Both the position numbers and the translations under genes were made by a program. Positions 1-6,719 of a DNA stretch of 53,283 nt are shown here, piece after piece. The notes under the pieces are model-generated. The model saw nothing but the letters and a program-made list of their open reading frames with translations. It had not been told where the DNA came from and ran no database searches. Origin of the DNA: a virus; the IMG/VR virus record IMGVR_UViG_3300021090_000027, positions 1-53,283 of that record; one strand, 5' to 3'. Position 1 is the stretch's first letter. The number at the start of each line of letters is the position of its first letter.

Positions 1-152
1 GAAGCGAAAGCTACAGCTCACAATCCTATTCTGCCTGCTTTACGTCAAGCTCATGGGCGTGCTCGTGATGGTCAAATTCCGGTGGTGATCTGGCGACCTA
101 ATGGGTTCGGTCCAGCGAACGTCGCTGACTGGGTTGTTGCAACAAGAGTAAG
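1..152. repeat. Terminal direct repeat, left copy (circular overlap)
   Basis: Bases 1-152 match 53132-53283 except at one position: G at 33 and T at 53164. The difference is the third base of a leucine codon (CTG or CTT) in the nuclease gene that spans the junction. A repeat inside a gene that reads through it points to a circular or circularly permuted molecule rather than a functional terminal repeat. The silent mismatch suggests two strain variants in the sample or a sequencing error. Confidence 0.95.
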
Positions 153-207
153 CACGTTCTTCGGCCCGCTCGCTTTCCGAGCGGACTACTTTAAGGAGCT
201 ACCATGA
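1..207 (+). CDS. Holliday-junction-resolvase-like nuclease, C-terminal part
   Basis: This is the 3' part of the gene that starts at 52982 at the other end of the window; joined across the circle it encodes about 118 aa. It opens in frame at the first base, inside the E-A-K motif of the nuclease core (see the 52982 entry), and continues with a segment rich in V, I, W and R that fits the rest of a small PD-(D/E)XK fold. The TGA at 205-207 overlaps the ATG at 204 of the next small ORF. The join is supported because the reading frame matches exactly when the 152-base overlap is collapsed. Confidence 0.85.
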   Translation, partial: EAKATAHNPILPALRQAHGRARDGQIPVVIWRPNGFGPANVADWVVATRVSTFFGPLAFRADYFKELP

Positions 208-275
208 TCACACTGCTGTTGTTCTTGTATTTCGTGGCGACACTGGTATACGGGATTTACCTGTTTAATGACTGA
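204..275 (+). CDS. Tiny single-pass membrane peptide (23 aa)
   Basis: ATG at 204 follows a good ribosome binding site (AAGGAG at 193-198) and overlaps the stop of the upstream nuclease. The product is 23 aa, nearly all hydrophobic (many L, F, V, I, Y) after the first three residues, so a single transmembrane helix is likely. The stop at 273-275 overlaps the primase start at 268. Tight coupling on both sides supports translation. Function unknown. Confidence 0.6.
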   Translation: MITLLLFLYFVATLVYGIYLFND

Positions 276-672
276 TGTTCAACTGGATCTCGGGTTGATC
301 TTAGATCATTACGGGATCGATTACCGTGCGGATCGGGGTGGAGAGCAGGGCATCCGTTGCCCGGTCCATGAGGACCGGGTAGCCTCTGCCTCCTTGAATT
401 TGGACAAGCAACTATTCAATTGCCACGCGTGTGGCAAGCGAGGAGATGCGTTGACTGTTATTATGGAAAGAGAAGGGGTCGAGTATGCGACCGCTCTCGA
501 AAAGTATGAAACGATCACTGGAACTAGCGTCACTAAGGTACGCGGAGCAGTTAACTCTTCCGCTGCCGGGAGATTGTCCGGCCCTAAACTACCTGCTGGA
601 CAGGGGTATAAGCCTAGGGTCAATCGGAAGCTTCCGCCTGGGGTTCGTAAGCGAACCGATTTCGGGGCATGA
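268..672 (+). CDS. DnaG-like primase, zinc-binding (CHC2) domain
   Basis: A 134-aa ORF whose first 75 residues form a DnaG-type zinc domain: Cys31, His34, Cys52 and Cys55 in the C-x2-H...C-x2-C arrangement of CHC2 primases. From about residue 90 the sequence turns low-complexity and no longer resembles primase, while the next frame (485-1129) takes over with primase core sequence. The intact enzyme may therefore need a +1 frameshift between roughly 515 and 556, or the two domains may be made as separate chains. It lies downstream of the resolvase and helicase-like genes in the early replication block. Confidence 0.85.
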   Translation: MTDVQLDLGLILDHYGIDYRADRGGEQGIRCPVHEDRVASASLNLDKQLFNCHACGKRGDALTVIMEREGVEYATALEKYETITGTSVTKVRGAVNSSAAGRLSGPKLPAGQGYKPRVNRKLPPGVRKRTDFGA

Positions 673-1129
673 ACAGTACACGGGATGCATTAGCATCCCT
701 AGCCTTGGCCCATCTGGTGTGTACGGGCTGCGGTTTAGAAGTCTCCGAGCTGACGGACCAAAGTACTTGGGGCTTAGTGGCGCACCAACTCGCCTGTTCA
801 ACATCCGGGATATCCACTCAGCTAGTGACACGATTTGTATCACCGAAGGTGAATTAGATGCGGTCATCCTGTCTCAGTGTGGCCTGAAGGCCATTGGGGT
901 AAGCGGTGCTAACTCGTGGAAAAGGCATCATCCGAGGATGATGGCTGGTTTTGAGAAGGTGTACATTTTTGGTGATGGTGATAAGGCAGGCACAGAGTTT
1001 GCGAAACAAGTGAACGCTTCTTTGGACAACGGCGTCAGGGTCGCCTTGCCAGAGAATATGGACGTGAACGATTTTTATTTGAAAAATGGGGTATCGGCCC
1101 TGTTGGGCCTCATGTCAGAAATGAATTAG
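485..1129 (+). CDS. DnaG-like primase, core and Toprim domain
   Basis: A 214-aa ORF in the frame +1 to the zinc-domain ORF and overlapping it by 188 nt. Residues 30-55 match the N-terminal part of a DnaG core (YLLDRGI, then FRLGFV). The Toprim catalytic residues are present: Glu121 in the motif ITEGELDA and Asp164/Asp166 in FGDGD. The C-terminal helicase-binding domain of bacterial DnaG is absent, as is usual for phage primases. The ATG at 485 has a plausible ribosome binding site (AAGGGG about 6 nt upstream), so it could be made alone; residues before about 20 do not look conserved. Split primase or programmed frameshift are both possible. Confidence 0.85.
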   Translation: MRPLSKSMKRSLELASLRYAEQLTLPLPGDCPALNYLLDRGISLGSIGSFRLGFVSEPISGHEQYTGCISIPSLGPSGVYGLRFRSLRADGPKYLGLSGAPTRLFNIRDIHSASDTICITEGELDAVILSQCGLKAIGVSGANSWKRHHPRMMAGFEKVYIFGDGDKAGTEFAKQVNASLDNGVRVALPENMDVNDFYLKNGVSALLGLMSEMN

Positions 1130-1164
1130 TGGTTTCCCTAAAAAAAATCCGAGGTAAATTTGTC

Positions 1165-1335
1165 ATGATTAGTCTAGATACTGTTGTTAAGCAGGTTTTC
1201 CCACAGATCACCACAAGCCCCAAGGGCTTGGTCAAGGGTTACTTTGTCGACGGAGAGCTATGGCTCTCCTGGGAGAAGGTGAAGCCTGACGGGTCCTACG
1301 AGGACGCTATCACCTGGAAATTCGTTCACGCGTAA
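1165..1335 (+). CDS. Hypothetical protein (56 aa)
   Basis: The frame is open from a GTG at 1129 that overlaps the primase stop, but the ATG at 1165 preceded by GAGG is the more natural start. The 56-aa product has a lysine- and aromatic-rich end (LWLSWEKVKPDGSYEDA). It overlaps the next ORF by one base (TAATG). No family recognised. Confidence 0.6.
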   Translation: MISLDTVVKQVFPQITTSPKGLVKGYFVDGELWLSWEKVKPDGSYEDAITWKFVHA

Positions 1336-1496
1336 TGGTCCAGCCGGAATGGACATCCGTCCGCACAGAAGACTACCTACGCCTCCTCAGTTCAGAACGC
1401 CAATTACGCGCCCTGGAAGACATGGGCGTCGACAACTGGGATGGGTACGACGATATCGATTGGGCGAGGATCGATGAGCCTACATGGGACTATTGA
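1335..1496 (+). CDS. Hypothetical acidic protein (53 aa)
   Basis: The ATG at 1335 overlaps the upstream stop (TAATG), and the frame runs to TGA at 1494-1496. The product is acidic and rich in W, Y and D in its second half (GYDDIDWARIDEP). It overlaps the next gene by 23 nt. It is called from its coupled start and reasonable codon use; no homologue recognised. Confidence 0.5.
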   Translation: MVQPEWTSVRTEDYLRLLSSERQLRALEDMGVDNWDGYDDIDWARIDEPTWDY

Positions 1497-1770
1497 AATC
1501 AACACTGCACTCATCGGAACCTATGTAATTCGTCGCACAGAGCCACTCAATGACTACCTTGAAGAACACCATTACGAGTGGGCTGTGACCATCAATGATC
1601 AGGAAATCCACGGCGAGTGTTATCACCGTTATGAGGAGGGCGCGATCGTCCTTATCTCTAAGGTGATGCGGGAGGCAGCAGATGAGCACATCAGAATGGG
1701 AGGCACCTCCCGTTCCCCCGGATGGGTACGAGGAACAAAACCTCATGTATTGCATTCTCTGCCAGGGTGA
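1474..1770 (+). CDS. Hypothetical protein (98 aa)
   Basis: An upstream in-frame ATG exists at 1441, but the ATG at 1474 has a close GAGG and begins within the end of the preceding gene, as its neighbours do, so 1474 is preferred. The first two thirds (GTYVIRRTEPLNDY and following) look like a compact globular fold. The last about 25 residues are translated antiparallel to nothing recognisable and overlap the next ORF by 89 nt. Function unknown. Confidence 0.55.
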   Translation: MSLHGTIEINTALIGTYVIRRTEPLNDYLEEHHYEWAVTINDQEIHGECYHRYEEGAIVLISKVMREAADEHIRMGGTSRSPGWVRGTKPHVLHSLPG

Positions 1771-1816
1771 ATGCATTCTGACAGATTTCTTCTCAGGTAA
1801 AAACGACTGCGAATGA
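1682..1816 (+). CDS. Tiny Cys-rich protein (44 aa)
   Basis: The ORF begins at an ATG inside the end of the previous gene and stops with ATGA overlap to the next ORF. It has a proline-rich start followed by a Cys-x2-Cys-x3-Cys cluster (YCILCQGEC) and a late Cys, which could bind a metal. It is supported by the stop-start coupling and by a similar Cys cluster in the following gene. Function unknown. Confidence 0.45.
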   Translation: MSTSEWEAPPVPPDGYEEQNLMYCILCQGECILTDFFSGKNDCE

Positions 1817-1950
1817 AACCACGGGGAATTGAAGTAACACTCAGTGCGGACCAGGAATATATTTATATCCATACTGGCATCAACTGCAACGATTGCGGTG
1901 GGGACCATTGCCTTTGGGATGTAGAGGAGGAGGATGAGACTTCACCTTGA
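1813..1950 (+). CDS. Tiny Cys-rich protein (45 aa)
   Basis: The ATG at 1813 lies in the ATGA overlap with the previous ORF. The 45-aa product has a Cys-x2-Cys-x4-Cys cluster with a nearby His (CNDCGGDHC) and an acidic tail. A small zinc-binding fold is possible. Its end overlaps the next ORF (1934) by 17 nt. Function unknown. Confidence 0.5.
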   Translation: MKPRGIEVTLSADQEYIYIHTGINCNDCGGDHCLWDVEEEDETSP

Positions 1951-2095
1951 CTTCGGCTACTTCTGCTGGCAGCTCATCTCCGTTGTTCAACACAATCTTG
2001 AACACGACGAGGAATCTGGAGCAGACGTGCATGATATCGGATCGGAGAGCCGAATTATTGGTTTCGGCCCTAACAATGATGAAGAAGGAGATTGA
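1934..2095 (+). CDS. Hypothetical protein (53 aa)
   Basis: The ATG follows a strong purine-rich site (GAGGAGGAGG immediately upstream), and the ORF ends one base before the ATG of the next gene. The N-terminal half is hydrophobic and aromatic (FGYFCWQLISVV), the C-terminal half acidic. No family recognised. Confidence 0.55.
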   Translation: MRLHLDFGYFCWQLISVVQHNLEHDEESGADVHDIGSESRIIGFGPNNDEEGD

Positions 2096-2096
2096 A

Positions 2097-2357
2097 ATGG
2101 GAGTTTTTGATTCGTATGCGGCGGCGTGGGGAGTCTCCGGAGACTACTACGCGACCGGTCGACCGCTGGACTTGAGCCCCGGATCGGAGATCCGTATTCG
2201 CGTTCCTCAGGTAAAGACCGTGAAGGCACCGAAGTATTACCGGATCGAAAACAAGGTGTTCACCGTGTCTAACGCTGACACGACAGCGCTCACTCAGTTC
2301 GCGGTGTTGTCGACCGCGAATGAGGCGAAGGAATTCGTGAAGAGGAACAACATCTGA
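2097..2357 (+). CDS. Hypothetical protein (86 aa)
   Basis: The frame is open further upstream, but ATG 2097 is preferred: it has AAGAAGGAGA upstream and starts right after the previous stop. The protein is basic and beta-rich in appearance (IRIRVPQVKTVKAPKYYRI), and its last codon overlaps the start of the DUF2829 gene (TGATG). Function unknown. Confidence 0.65.
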   Translation: MGVFDSYAAAWGVSGDYYATGRPLDLSPGSEIRIRVPQVKTVKAPKYYRIENKVFTVSNADTTALTQFAVLSTANEAKEFVKRNNI

Positions 2358-2575
2358 TGACCTTCGATCGGGCACTACTTCACCTACGGACACATAAGAA
2401 GGTAGCCCGCGATGGTTGGAACGGAACCGGAATGTGGGTTGAACTTCAGACACCCGATACCCATTCCAAGATGACTCTTCCGTACCTTTTTATGAAAACC
2501 GCTCAGGATCACCTGATTCCATGGGTTGCATCTCATTCCGACCTTCTAGCAGGGGATTGGGTAGTGGTCGAGTAG
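2357..2575 (+). CDS. DUF2829 / Tad2-like protein (putative anti-Thoeris sponge)
   Basis: This 72-aa protein carries the hallmarks of DUF2829: an N-terminal MTFDRAL, then KVARDGWNGTGMW, a middle FMKTA segment and a C-terminal end of the type PWVASHSDLLAGDW. The family includes Tad2, a phage protein known to sequester the cyclic ADP-ribose signal made by Thoeris TIR enzymes. Many DUF2829 members are untested, so the role here is inferred from family membership. It is translationally coupled to the upstream ORF and followed two bases later by a metallophosphoesterase gene. Confidence 0.85.
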   Translation: MTFDRALLHLRTHKKVARDGWNGTGMWVELQTPDTHSKMTLPYLFMKTAQDHLIPWVASHSDLLAGDWVVVE

Positions 2576-2576
2576 C

Positions 2577-3317
2577 ATGACGGTCTATATCCCAGTCGTC
2601 AGTGATGTTCAGGCCCCACTGCACGACCCAAAGGCAGTCTCGGCGGTCTGCACATTACTGGCTGACCGGGATTTAGACTCCGTATCCGTCGGAGACCTCT
2701 CAGACAGCACCCAAATAGGGCAATGGGTGAGAGGAAAATCTGGGGAGCATGATGGTAACCTCGGAAGGCATCGTGACATTGCCGTCCGATTAATGCTTGA
2801 TCTTCGGATTAAGCATATTTCGAGGAGTAACCATGACCAGAGGCTCGAGAGGTACATCCAAGACCACGCTGGTGGTCTTGCTGGATTGCCCGAATTGCGG
2901 ACAGAAGCGTTTCTCCGTCTCGACGAACACGGCGTCACCTACCATCGGAAGCCTTTTAAGCTCGCTCCCGGCTGGCTTCTCATGCATGGTGACGAAGGGT
3001 CACTCAGCCAGAATCCGGGTGTTACCGCACTCAATCTTGCGAAAAAGTCCTTTAAGTCGGTGGTCTGTGGTCACACCCACAGACTGGGCCTCACGCACGC
3101 GCATGGAACGTATTCGGGACTGGTTCAGTCCCACCTTTGGGGGCTTGAGGTAGGCCACTTAATGGACATGCGTCAAGCTACCTACCTGAAAGGTGGCATG
3201 GGGCATTGGCAACCCGGCATAGGGATGCTCATCGTTGACGGTAAAGATGTGATCCCTATGCCGTTGCCCTACATCAACGGGAAAATCTATTTTGATGGGA
3301 AGGTTTACCGTGGTTGA
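2577..3317 (+). CDS. Calcineurin-like metallophosphoesterase
   Basis: This 246-aa protein has the ordered metal-binding motifs of the family: SDVQ near residue 9 (Gln where His is typical), GD at 39-40, SNHD near residue 104, HGDE and GHTH further on. Such enzymes use two metal ions to hydrolyse phosphomono- or diesters; in phages they are variously linked to DNA end processing or nucleotide turnover. The substrate cannot be read from sequence. Its position directly after the DUF2829 gene leaves open cleavage of a nucleotide signal, but DNA metabolism is the more ordinary guess. It overlaps the sigma-like gene by 8 nt. Confidence 0.8.
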   Translation: MTVYIPVVSDVQAPLHDPKAVSAVCTLLADRDLDSVSVGDLSDSTQIGQWVRGKSGEHDGNLGRHRDIAVRLMLDLRIKHISRSNHDQRLERYIQDHAGGLAGLPELRTEAFLRLDEHGVTYHRKPFKLAPGWLLMHGDEGSLSQNPGVTALNLAKKSFKSVVCGHTHRLGLTHAHGTYSGLVQSHLWGLEVGHLMDMRQATYLKGGMGHWQPGIGMLIVDGKDVIPMPLPYINGKIYFDGKVYRG

Positions 3318-4008
3318 GCCGGTGCTCGTACCACGGTACGTAGTGCAGAACAAAGCTGAACTTGTCTGCCGCAAGTACCGGAGGTACATAGAATTCGAGG
3401 ATGTGGAACAAATCGGGGAGCTGTGGATGCTGGAGCATCCGGAGAAACTCACAGAGTACATGGAGATGGAAGAGCCTCGCCTCGCGGCGTGGCGACTCGG
3501 GCAGGACCTATGGCGGGCTATGGAACGGTACGCCCGGAAAGAACGAGCCCACGCTGTTGGTTACAAATCAGAAGATGAAGAGTTCTACACTGAGGGGATG
3601 ATCAAACTCATCCTTCCCAGGGTCCTCAATGGTGTTATCGAACCTGATGTGAGGGCACGTGAGGAGATTAAGGCACCGAAGGACCCAGCTGAGGGCGGGG
3701 ATTACCTAGCTAGCTACCTGGATGTGCAGCGTGCGTGGCGGTTGGCGTCGTTGGCGGCAATGGAAAGAGGTGTCCTGGAGTACACGTACATTCATGGTCT
3801 CTCACAGGAGGCCATAGGATCGGTTCTGGGGCTCTCGCAGCCCACCGTGTCACGAGCGTACGACAGGGGCATTCGGAAGCTTCAGAGGTACCTTGGAGGG
3901 GCTAAGCCGGGTGATTGCCCATACTCGTGTGAGTGCCATGAAGGGAAACTCAGGGTTCGCCCCGGTACGCGGGGCAACGACAGTGGGAAACATCAACTCA
4001 TAGGATGA
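3310..4008 (+). CDS. Sigma-70-like transcription factor
   Basis: The GTG at 3310 with GGAAGG six nt upstream is the preferred start (an ATG at 3295 has a poorer site), giving 232 aa. Residues 20-80 resemble a sigma region-2 segment (EFEDVEQIGELWML). Residues about 165-200 form a clear region-4 helix-turn-helix (LSQEAIGSVLGLSQPTVSRA) followed by a basic recognition end. The tail holds a Cys cluster (CPYSCEC). A natural role would be redirecting host RNA polymerase to phage promoters. It lies near the end of the early block. Confidence 0.75.
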   Translation: MVEPVLVPRYVVQNKAELVCRKYRRYIEFEDVEQIGELWMLEHPEKLTEYMEMEEPRLAAWRLGQDLWRAMERYARKERAHAVGYKSEDEEFYTEGMIKLILPRVLNGVIEPDVRAREEIKAPKDPAEGGDYLASYLDVQRAWRLASLAAMERGVLEYTYIHGLSQEAIGSVLGLSQPTVSRAYDRGIRKLQRYLGGAKPGDCPYSCECHEGKLRVRPGTRGNDSGKHQLIG

Positions 4009-4394
4009 TGATGAAGAACATTACGGTGGACAAGGCTCAGTTGCTGGCACAGGTTCGGGAGAACCTCGACATGCATGTCCGGGAATACAGCGAAGCTGTT
4101 GTCGGTTGGCGGCAGGCTGTTTTCGATAAACTGTCTGAGCTCACACAGCTCCACGGGGCAGGCGAGAGCATCAACCTGTACCTGGGTTCGGAATTCAGTA
4201 AACCGCAGTCGTATGCGAAGTCGTACATGCGGGCTATTGAAATGCTGAAGTGGGACACCAGTTCCACTGTGACGTTGGATGAGAAAACATTCCAGCAGTT
4301 AGTGCAGGACGACTGGGAATGGTCAAGCCAATTCAAGTATTCCAGTTCCCAATACATGTCTTCTGCTTCCGCCGATGATGACGACAATTTTTAG
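4005..4394 (+). CDS. Hypothetical protein (129 aa), last early gene
   Basis: Three consecutive ATG codons follow TAGG; the first overlaps the sigma-like gene's stop. The protein is largely helical with a Trp/Ser-rich segment (DDWEWSSQFKYSSSQYMS) and ends in a strongly acidic tail (DDDDNF). The acidic tail could suggest an ssDNA-binding-like or DNA-mimic property, but this is speculation. A strong terminator follows at once. Confidence 0.7.
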   Translation: MMMKNITVDKAQLLAQVRENLDMHVREYSEAVVGWRQAVFDKLSELTQLHGAGESINLYLGSEFSKPQSYAKSYMRAIEMLKWDTSSTVTLDEKTFQQLVQDDWEWSSQFKYSSSQYMSSASADDDDNF

Positions 4395-4403
4395 GTGAAA
4401 CAC

Positions 4404-4435
4404 AGAGAGCCCCCACCGGATGGTGGGGGCTCTCT
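4404..4435. terminator. Bidirectional terminator closing early and accessory blocks
   Basis: A 14-bp perfect GC-rich stem (4404-4417 with 4422-4435) with a 4-nt GGAT loop is followed by a T-rich stretch (TCTTGTTT). It sits between the convergent ends of the plus-strand early block and the minus-strand accessory block. Confidence 0.9.
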
Positions 4436-4455
4436 TCTTGTTTACGGATGCTCCG

Positions 4456-4653
4456 TCATTTCTCGCATACCCCCACTAGCACGATCGTGGTGAGAATACC
4501 CAGGACCATCAGCAGGCAACCAAGATTGTCACCAATCTCAGTCTTCCCATGATCGCACCCGTTCAGTTTGCAGGCGTGACCGTAATAGTTCTGATCCTTC
4601 CCTGGATCAGAACCGAACAGGACCTTGATGATAGCCCACAGGTCCTTAATCAT
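4456..4653 (-). CDS. Small membrane protein (65 aa)
   Basis: The ATG at 4653 overlaps the upstream stop (ATGATTAA). A longer reading from ATG 4758 (100 aa) has a good ribosome binding site but would overlap the upstream gene by 112 nt. The 65-aa form has two Cys (ACKLNGC) and a C-terminal hydrophobic stretch of about 20 residues (LLMVLGILTTIVLVGV), likely a membrane anchor. It is the last gene of the minus block. Function unknown. Confidence 0.6.
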   Translation of the reverse strand: MIKDLWAIIKVLFGSDPGKDQNYYGHACKLNGCDHGKTEIGDNLGCLLMVLGILTTIVLVGVCEK

Positions 4654-5080
4654 TGTTGTCTGCCCATCGGGCGGACTGCCAGTCTTCGCTGATTCGCGGA
4701 GCAGCTCTTCGAGGGTTACCGTCCTGGTCCGTGTCGCAGCGTGCCTCCCGTCCTTCATAGTCGGCGCTCCTCTCCTTCATAATCGTTGCGCTGGCTTCGA
4801 TGAATCGGGGATCCCCGGGCTGCCTGAAATGGAACCGGCACCCACACTCAGCCAACGCACATTTGAAATACAGGCACGTCTCGTTGGTGGTCCCCTCCGG
4901 GCATGGTGTCCACCATGGTTCATGCGGGCACGGATCCATACTGGTCTTAAGGAAATTCCGGAACCCGAATTCTGGGGTTTCGTCGATTCCCTCTAACCAG
5001 GGTGTTGCTTTTACCGCATGGTAGAACGTTTCCTCAGTCCGCTTACGCGGGCGCCGTTTGAAAAGGTCAATGATCGCCAT
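4646..5080 (-). CDS. Cys-rich hypothetical protein (144 aa)
   Basis: The N-terminus is basic (FKRRPRKRTEETF) and is followed by a Trp/Cys-rich middle (PCPHEPWWTPCPEG, then CLYFKCALAECGCRFHF) that could bind zinc. The last 35 residues overlap an alternative frame (see 4456-4653). It lies 4 nt after the upstream gene. Function unknown. Confidence 0.65.
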   Translation of the reverse strand: MAIIDLFKRRPRKRTEETFYHAVKATPWLEGIDETPEFGFRNFLKTSMDPCPHEPWWTPCPEGTTNETCLYFKCALAECGCRFHFRQPGDPRFIEASATIMKERSADYEGREARCDTDQDGNPRRAAPRISEDWQSARWADNND

Positions 5081-5084
5081 CGTC

Positions 5085-5546
5085 TTACCCCAATCCGATG
5101 CTCTTGTAGTATTTCGCCCAGAACAGCAAGTATTCTTTCATCGTGCAGTCCTCGAACGTTAAAGGGGCCCCGTCGGGGCCCCTTACTACCATCTGTATTA
5201 CCTCTAGCGCTGCTTGTACCTTCTGCTGCGCGGCAGCGGCACGTTGCTGCGCATCATCGATTTCCTTCTGTACTCTGGCCCGGTCCTCGTCCTTACTTGA
5301 CCCCTTGACTAGCACCGTGATGATAGTTTTTGTTCCCAGGTCCAGCACTACTCCGGCTTCGCGTCCCCAATGGATGATCCCGTCTCGTCCCTTAATATCA
5401 GGCAGAGTATAAGCGGGATGGAGGACCGCCTCTTTAACCATCTCGAGAGTTATCTTCCGGTCTTCCATTTGAGACACTGCATGATTCGAGAAACCAAACT
5501 CGCCAACCTTGAAGCGCGCATTTCTCAGAAGAGGGGCTGTGGTCAT
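5085..5546 (-). CDS. DUF4258-like domain plus coiled coil (153 aa)
   Basis: Residues 17-75 have the look of a DUF4258/BrnT-like RNase-fold domain: FSNHAVSQMEDRKIT, then a loop and a beta strand ending in IITVL. Residues 85-125 are a predicted coiled coil rich in A, Q and E. The last 25 residues are aromatic. The start overlaps the upstream stop (ATGA). A toxin-like or RNA-binding role is possible from the fold, but no partner antitoxin is visible. Confidence 0.65.
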   Translation of the reverse strand: MTTAPLLRNARFKVGEFGFSNHAVSQMEDRKITLEMVKEAVLHPAYTLPDIKGRDGIIHWGREAGVVLDLGTKTIITVLVKGSSKDEDRARVQKEIDDAQQRAAAAQQKVQAALEVIQMVVRGPDGAPLTFEDCTMKEYLLFWAKYYKSIGLG

Positions 5547-5809
5547 GCTGACACATCCTGGTCTAATAGTTCATGGACAATACGAGTGGCGGCACCGACA
5601 AGAAAAACAACAACAAGGGCTTTTATTATCGGTGAGTATTCCCCGGACATTTGCATAGCGGTTGCTTTCAGGCAACCAGCTAACCAGTTCAGCGACCACC
5701 ACCGGAACGCGGTTTCCCGGCTGATCCGCCGCGTGTATTCGAGGATGATCACCACCGGTAGAGTGGTGAGAATAAACATGGTGGTGGCAGCTACAATGAA
5801 CTCGTTCAT
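5543..5809 (-). CDS. Two-pass membrane protein (88 aa)
   Basis: The start at 5809 lies in an ATGA overlap with the upstream gene; the longer frame to 5875 is an artefact of overlap. There is a hydrophobic segment near the N-terminus (FIVAATTMFILTTLPVVII) and a second near the C-terminus (ALVVVFLVGAA), with a basic, aromatic loop between. Function unknown. Confidence 0.7.
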   Translation of the reverse strand: MNEFIVAATTMFILTTLPVVIILEYTRRISRETAFRWWSLNWLAGCLKATAMQMSGEYSPIIKALVVVFLVGAATRIVHELLDQDVSA

Positions 5810-6195
5810 GCGTCTAGCTCCTGAGCTAGTTCGGTCCAATACTGTTTCGCGGCGTCCCATTGTGTTGACGGCCAATGCTCCGTGATAGCCATGCTGATTT
5901 GCATGGCCCGATTGTTTCTTCCATTTCCGAAAACCAACTTTTCCTGGAAGTCAATCCCCAGCAACAGGAAGTCACCTGTTTTGACTTGTTCATCTAGGTC
6001 CAGTTGGACCTGTGCGAGTGCCGCCCATTTGGGAATGTCATGCTCCTCGGGGCAGTCGCACAGATTTTTGATGTGTTCCAGCGCGGTCCCCGCTAGGTTC
6101 CGGTGGTCCAGGATCTGAAACGGGTCACCCTCCGTTATCCTCGAAATGAACACATCCATGTCCGAATGGTTGTCGTTGCCACATCCAGTGCACAC
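5806..6195 (-). CDS. Hypothetical protein with N-terminal CxxC (129 aa)
   Basis: The GTG at 6195 with AGAGGAGAGA upstream is chosen over a TTG at 6288, because the extra sequence would encode the hairpin at 6216-6253. The N-terminus has CTGC, and a CDC lies around residue 47. The C-terminal third is rich in W and Q (TEHWPSTQWDAAKQYW). Function unknown. Confidence 0.65.
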   Translation of the reverse strand: MCTGCGNDNHSDMDVFISRITEGDPFQILDHRNLAGTALEHIKNLCDCPEEHDIPKWAALAQVQLDLDEQVKTGDFLLLGIDFQEKLVFGNGRNNRAMQISMAITEHWPSTQWDAAKQYWTELAQELDA

Positions 6196-6215
6196 GCTGT
6201 CTCTCCTCTGTAAGG

Positions 6216-6253
6216 GCGCGATGTACCACAGTGGCAACCATGGTACATCGCGC
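6216..6253 (-). other. Perfect 13-bp hairpin between minus-strand genes
   Basis: The arms 6216-6228 and 6241-6253 are perfectly complementary, with a 12-nt loop. The hairpin lies between the end of gene 6267-6719 and the start of 5806-6195. No U-run follows, so it is more likely an RNA processing or stabilising element than a plain terminator. Confidence 0.6.
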
Positions 6254-6266
6254 CAGGTAACGGTGT

Positions 6267-6719
6267 CTATCTCTCCGTTAACACACAATTACACCGGTTG
6301 GTGTAATCCGGTTTACCGAACTGCGGGAACACTGTGCCGACCAGGCACCCACGGTCGAACCTCTTCGGCCAGTTATGAGCGAGCTTAGGATGCCCGCACA
6401 GGGCACAGATCTGCGATGGCAGAGGTGGGGTCGCATCCAGGTCCAAAAGGGCCGGAGCGTGCAACCTCGCGACGAACACACCACTGCCGAGAGTCCTTGC
6501 CCAACCGTTCGCCAGCCTGACAGCAGTCGACTTGTGGTAAACGGGCCCAAACGGGGAAGTGATGGAATCACCGAACTTGATACCAACACCCCATGAGTCC
6601 CGCTTCGTGAGGAAACCCTCCACCGTGGTTGCGACCGTTTTCAAATAGGCGTCCTCGTCAGCGAATTCCTGACCAATGAGTTCGCGGAGGGTCTCCAGTT
6701 CACCCTTGTGAAGGATCAT
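6267..6719 (-). CDS. Hypothetical protein with C-terminal zinc-ribbon-like motif (150 aa)
   Basis: The N-terminal half is helical. The C-terminal 45 residues contain CALCGHPKLAHNW, a further Cys about 15 residues on, and a final CNC, the spacing seen in small phage zinc ribbons. The start overlaps the upstream stop by ATGA. Function unknown; nucleic-acid or protein binding is likely for such a ribbon. Confidence 0.7.
   Translation of the reverse strand: MILHKGELETLRELIGQEFADEDAYLKTVATTVEGFLTKRDSWGVGIKFGDSITSPFGPVYHKSTAVRLANGWARTLGSGVFVARLHAPALLDLDATPPLPSQICALCGHPKLAHNWPKRFDRGCLVGTVFPQFGKPDYTNRCNCVLTER

Noticed and set aside
1-152. True functional direct terminal repeat
   Set aside because: It lies inside a gene that reads through and is short; overlap of a circular assembly is simpler.
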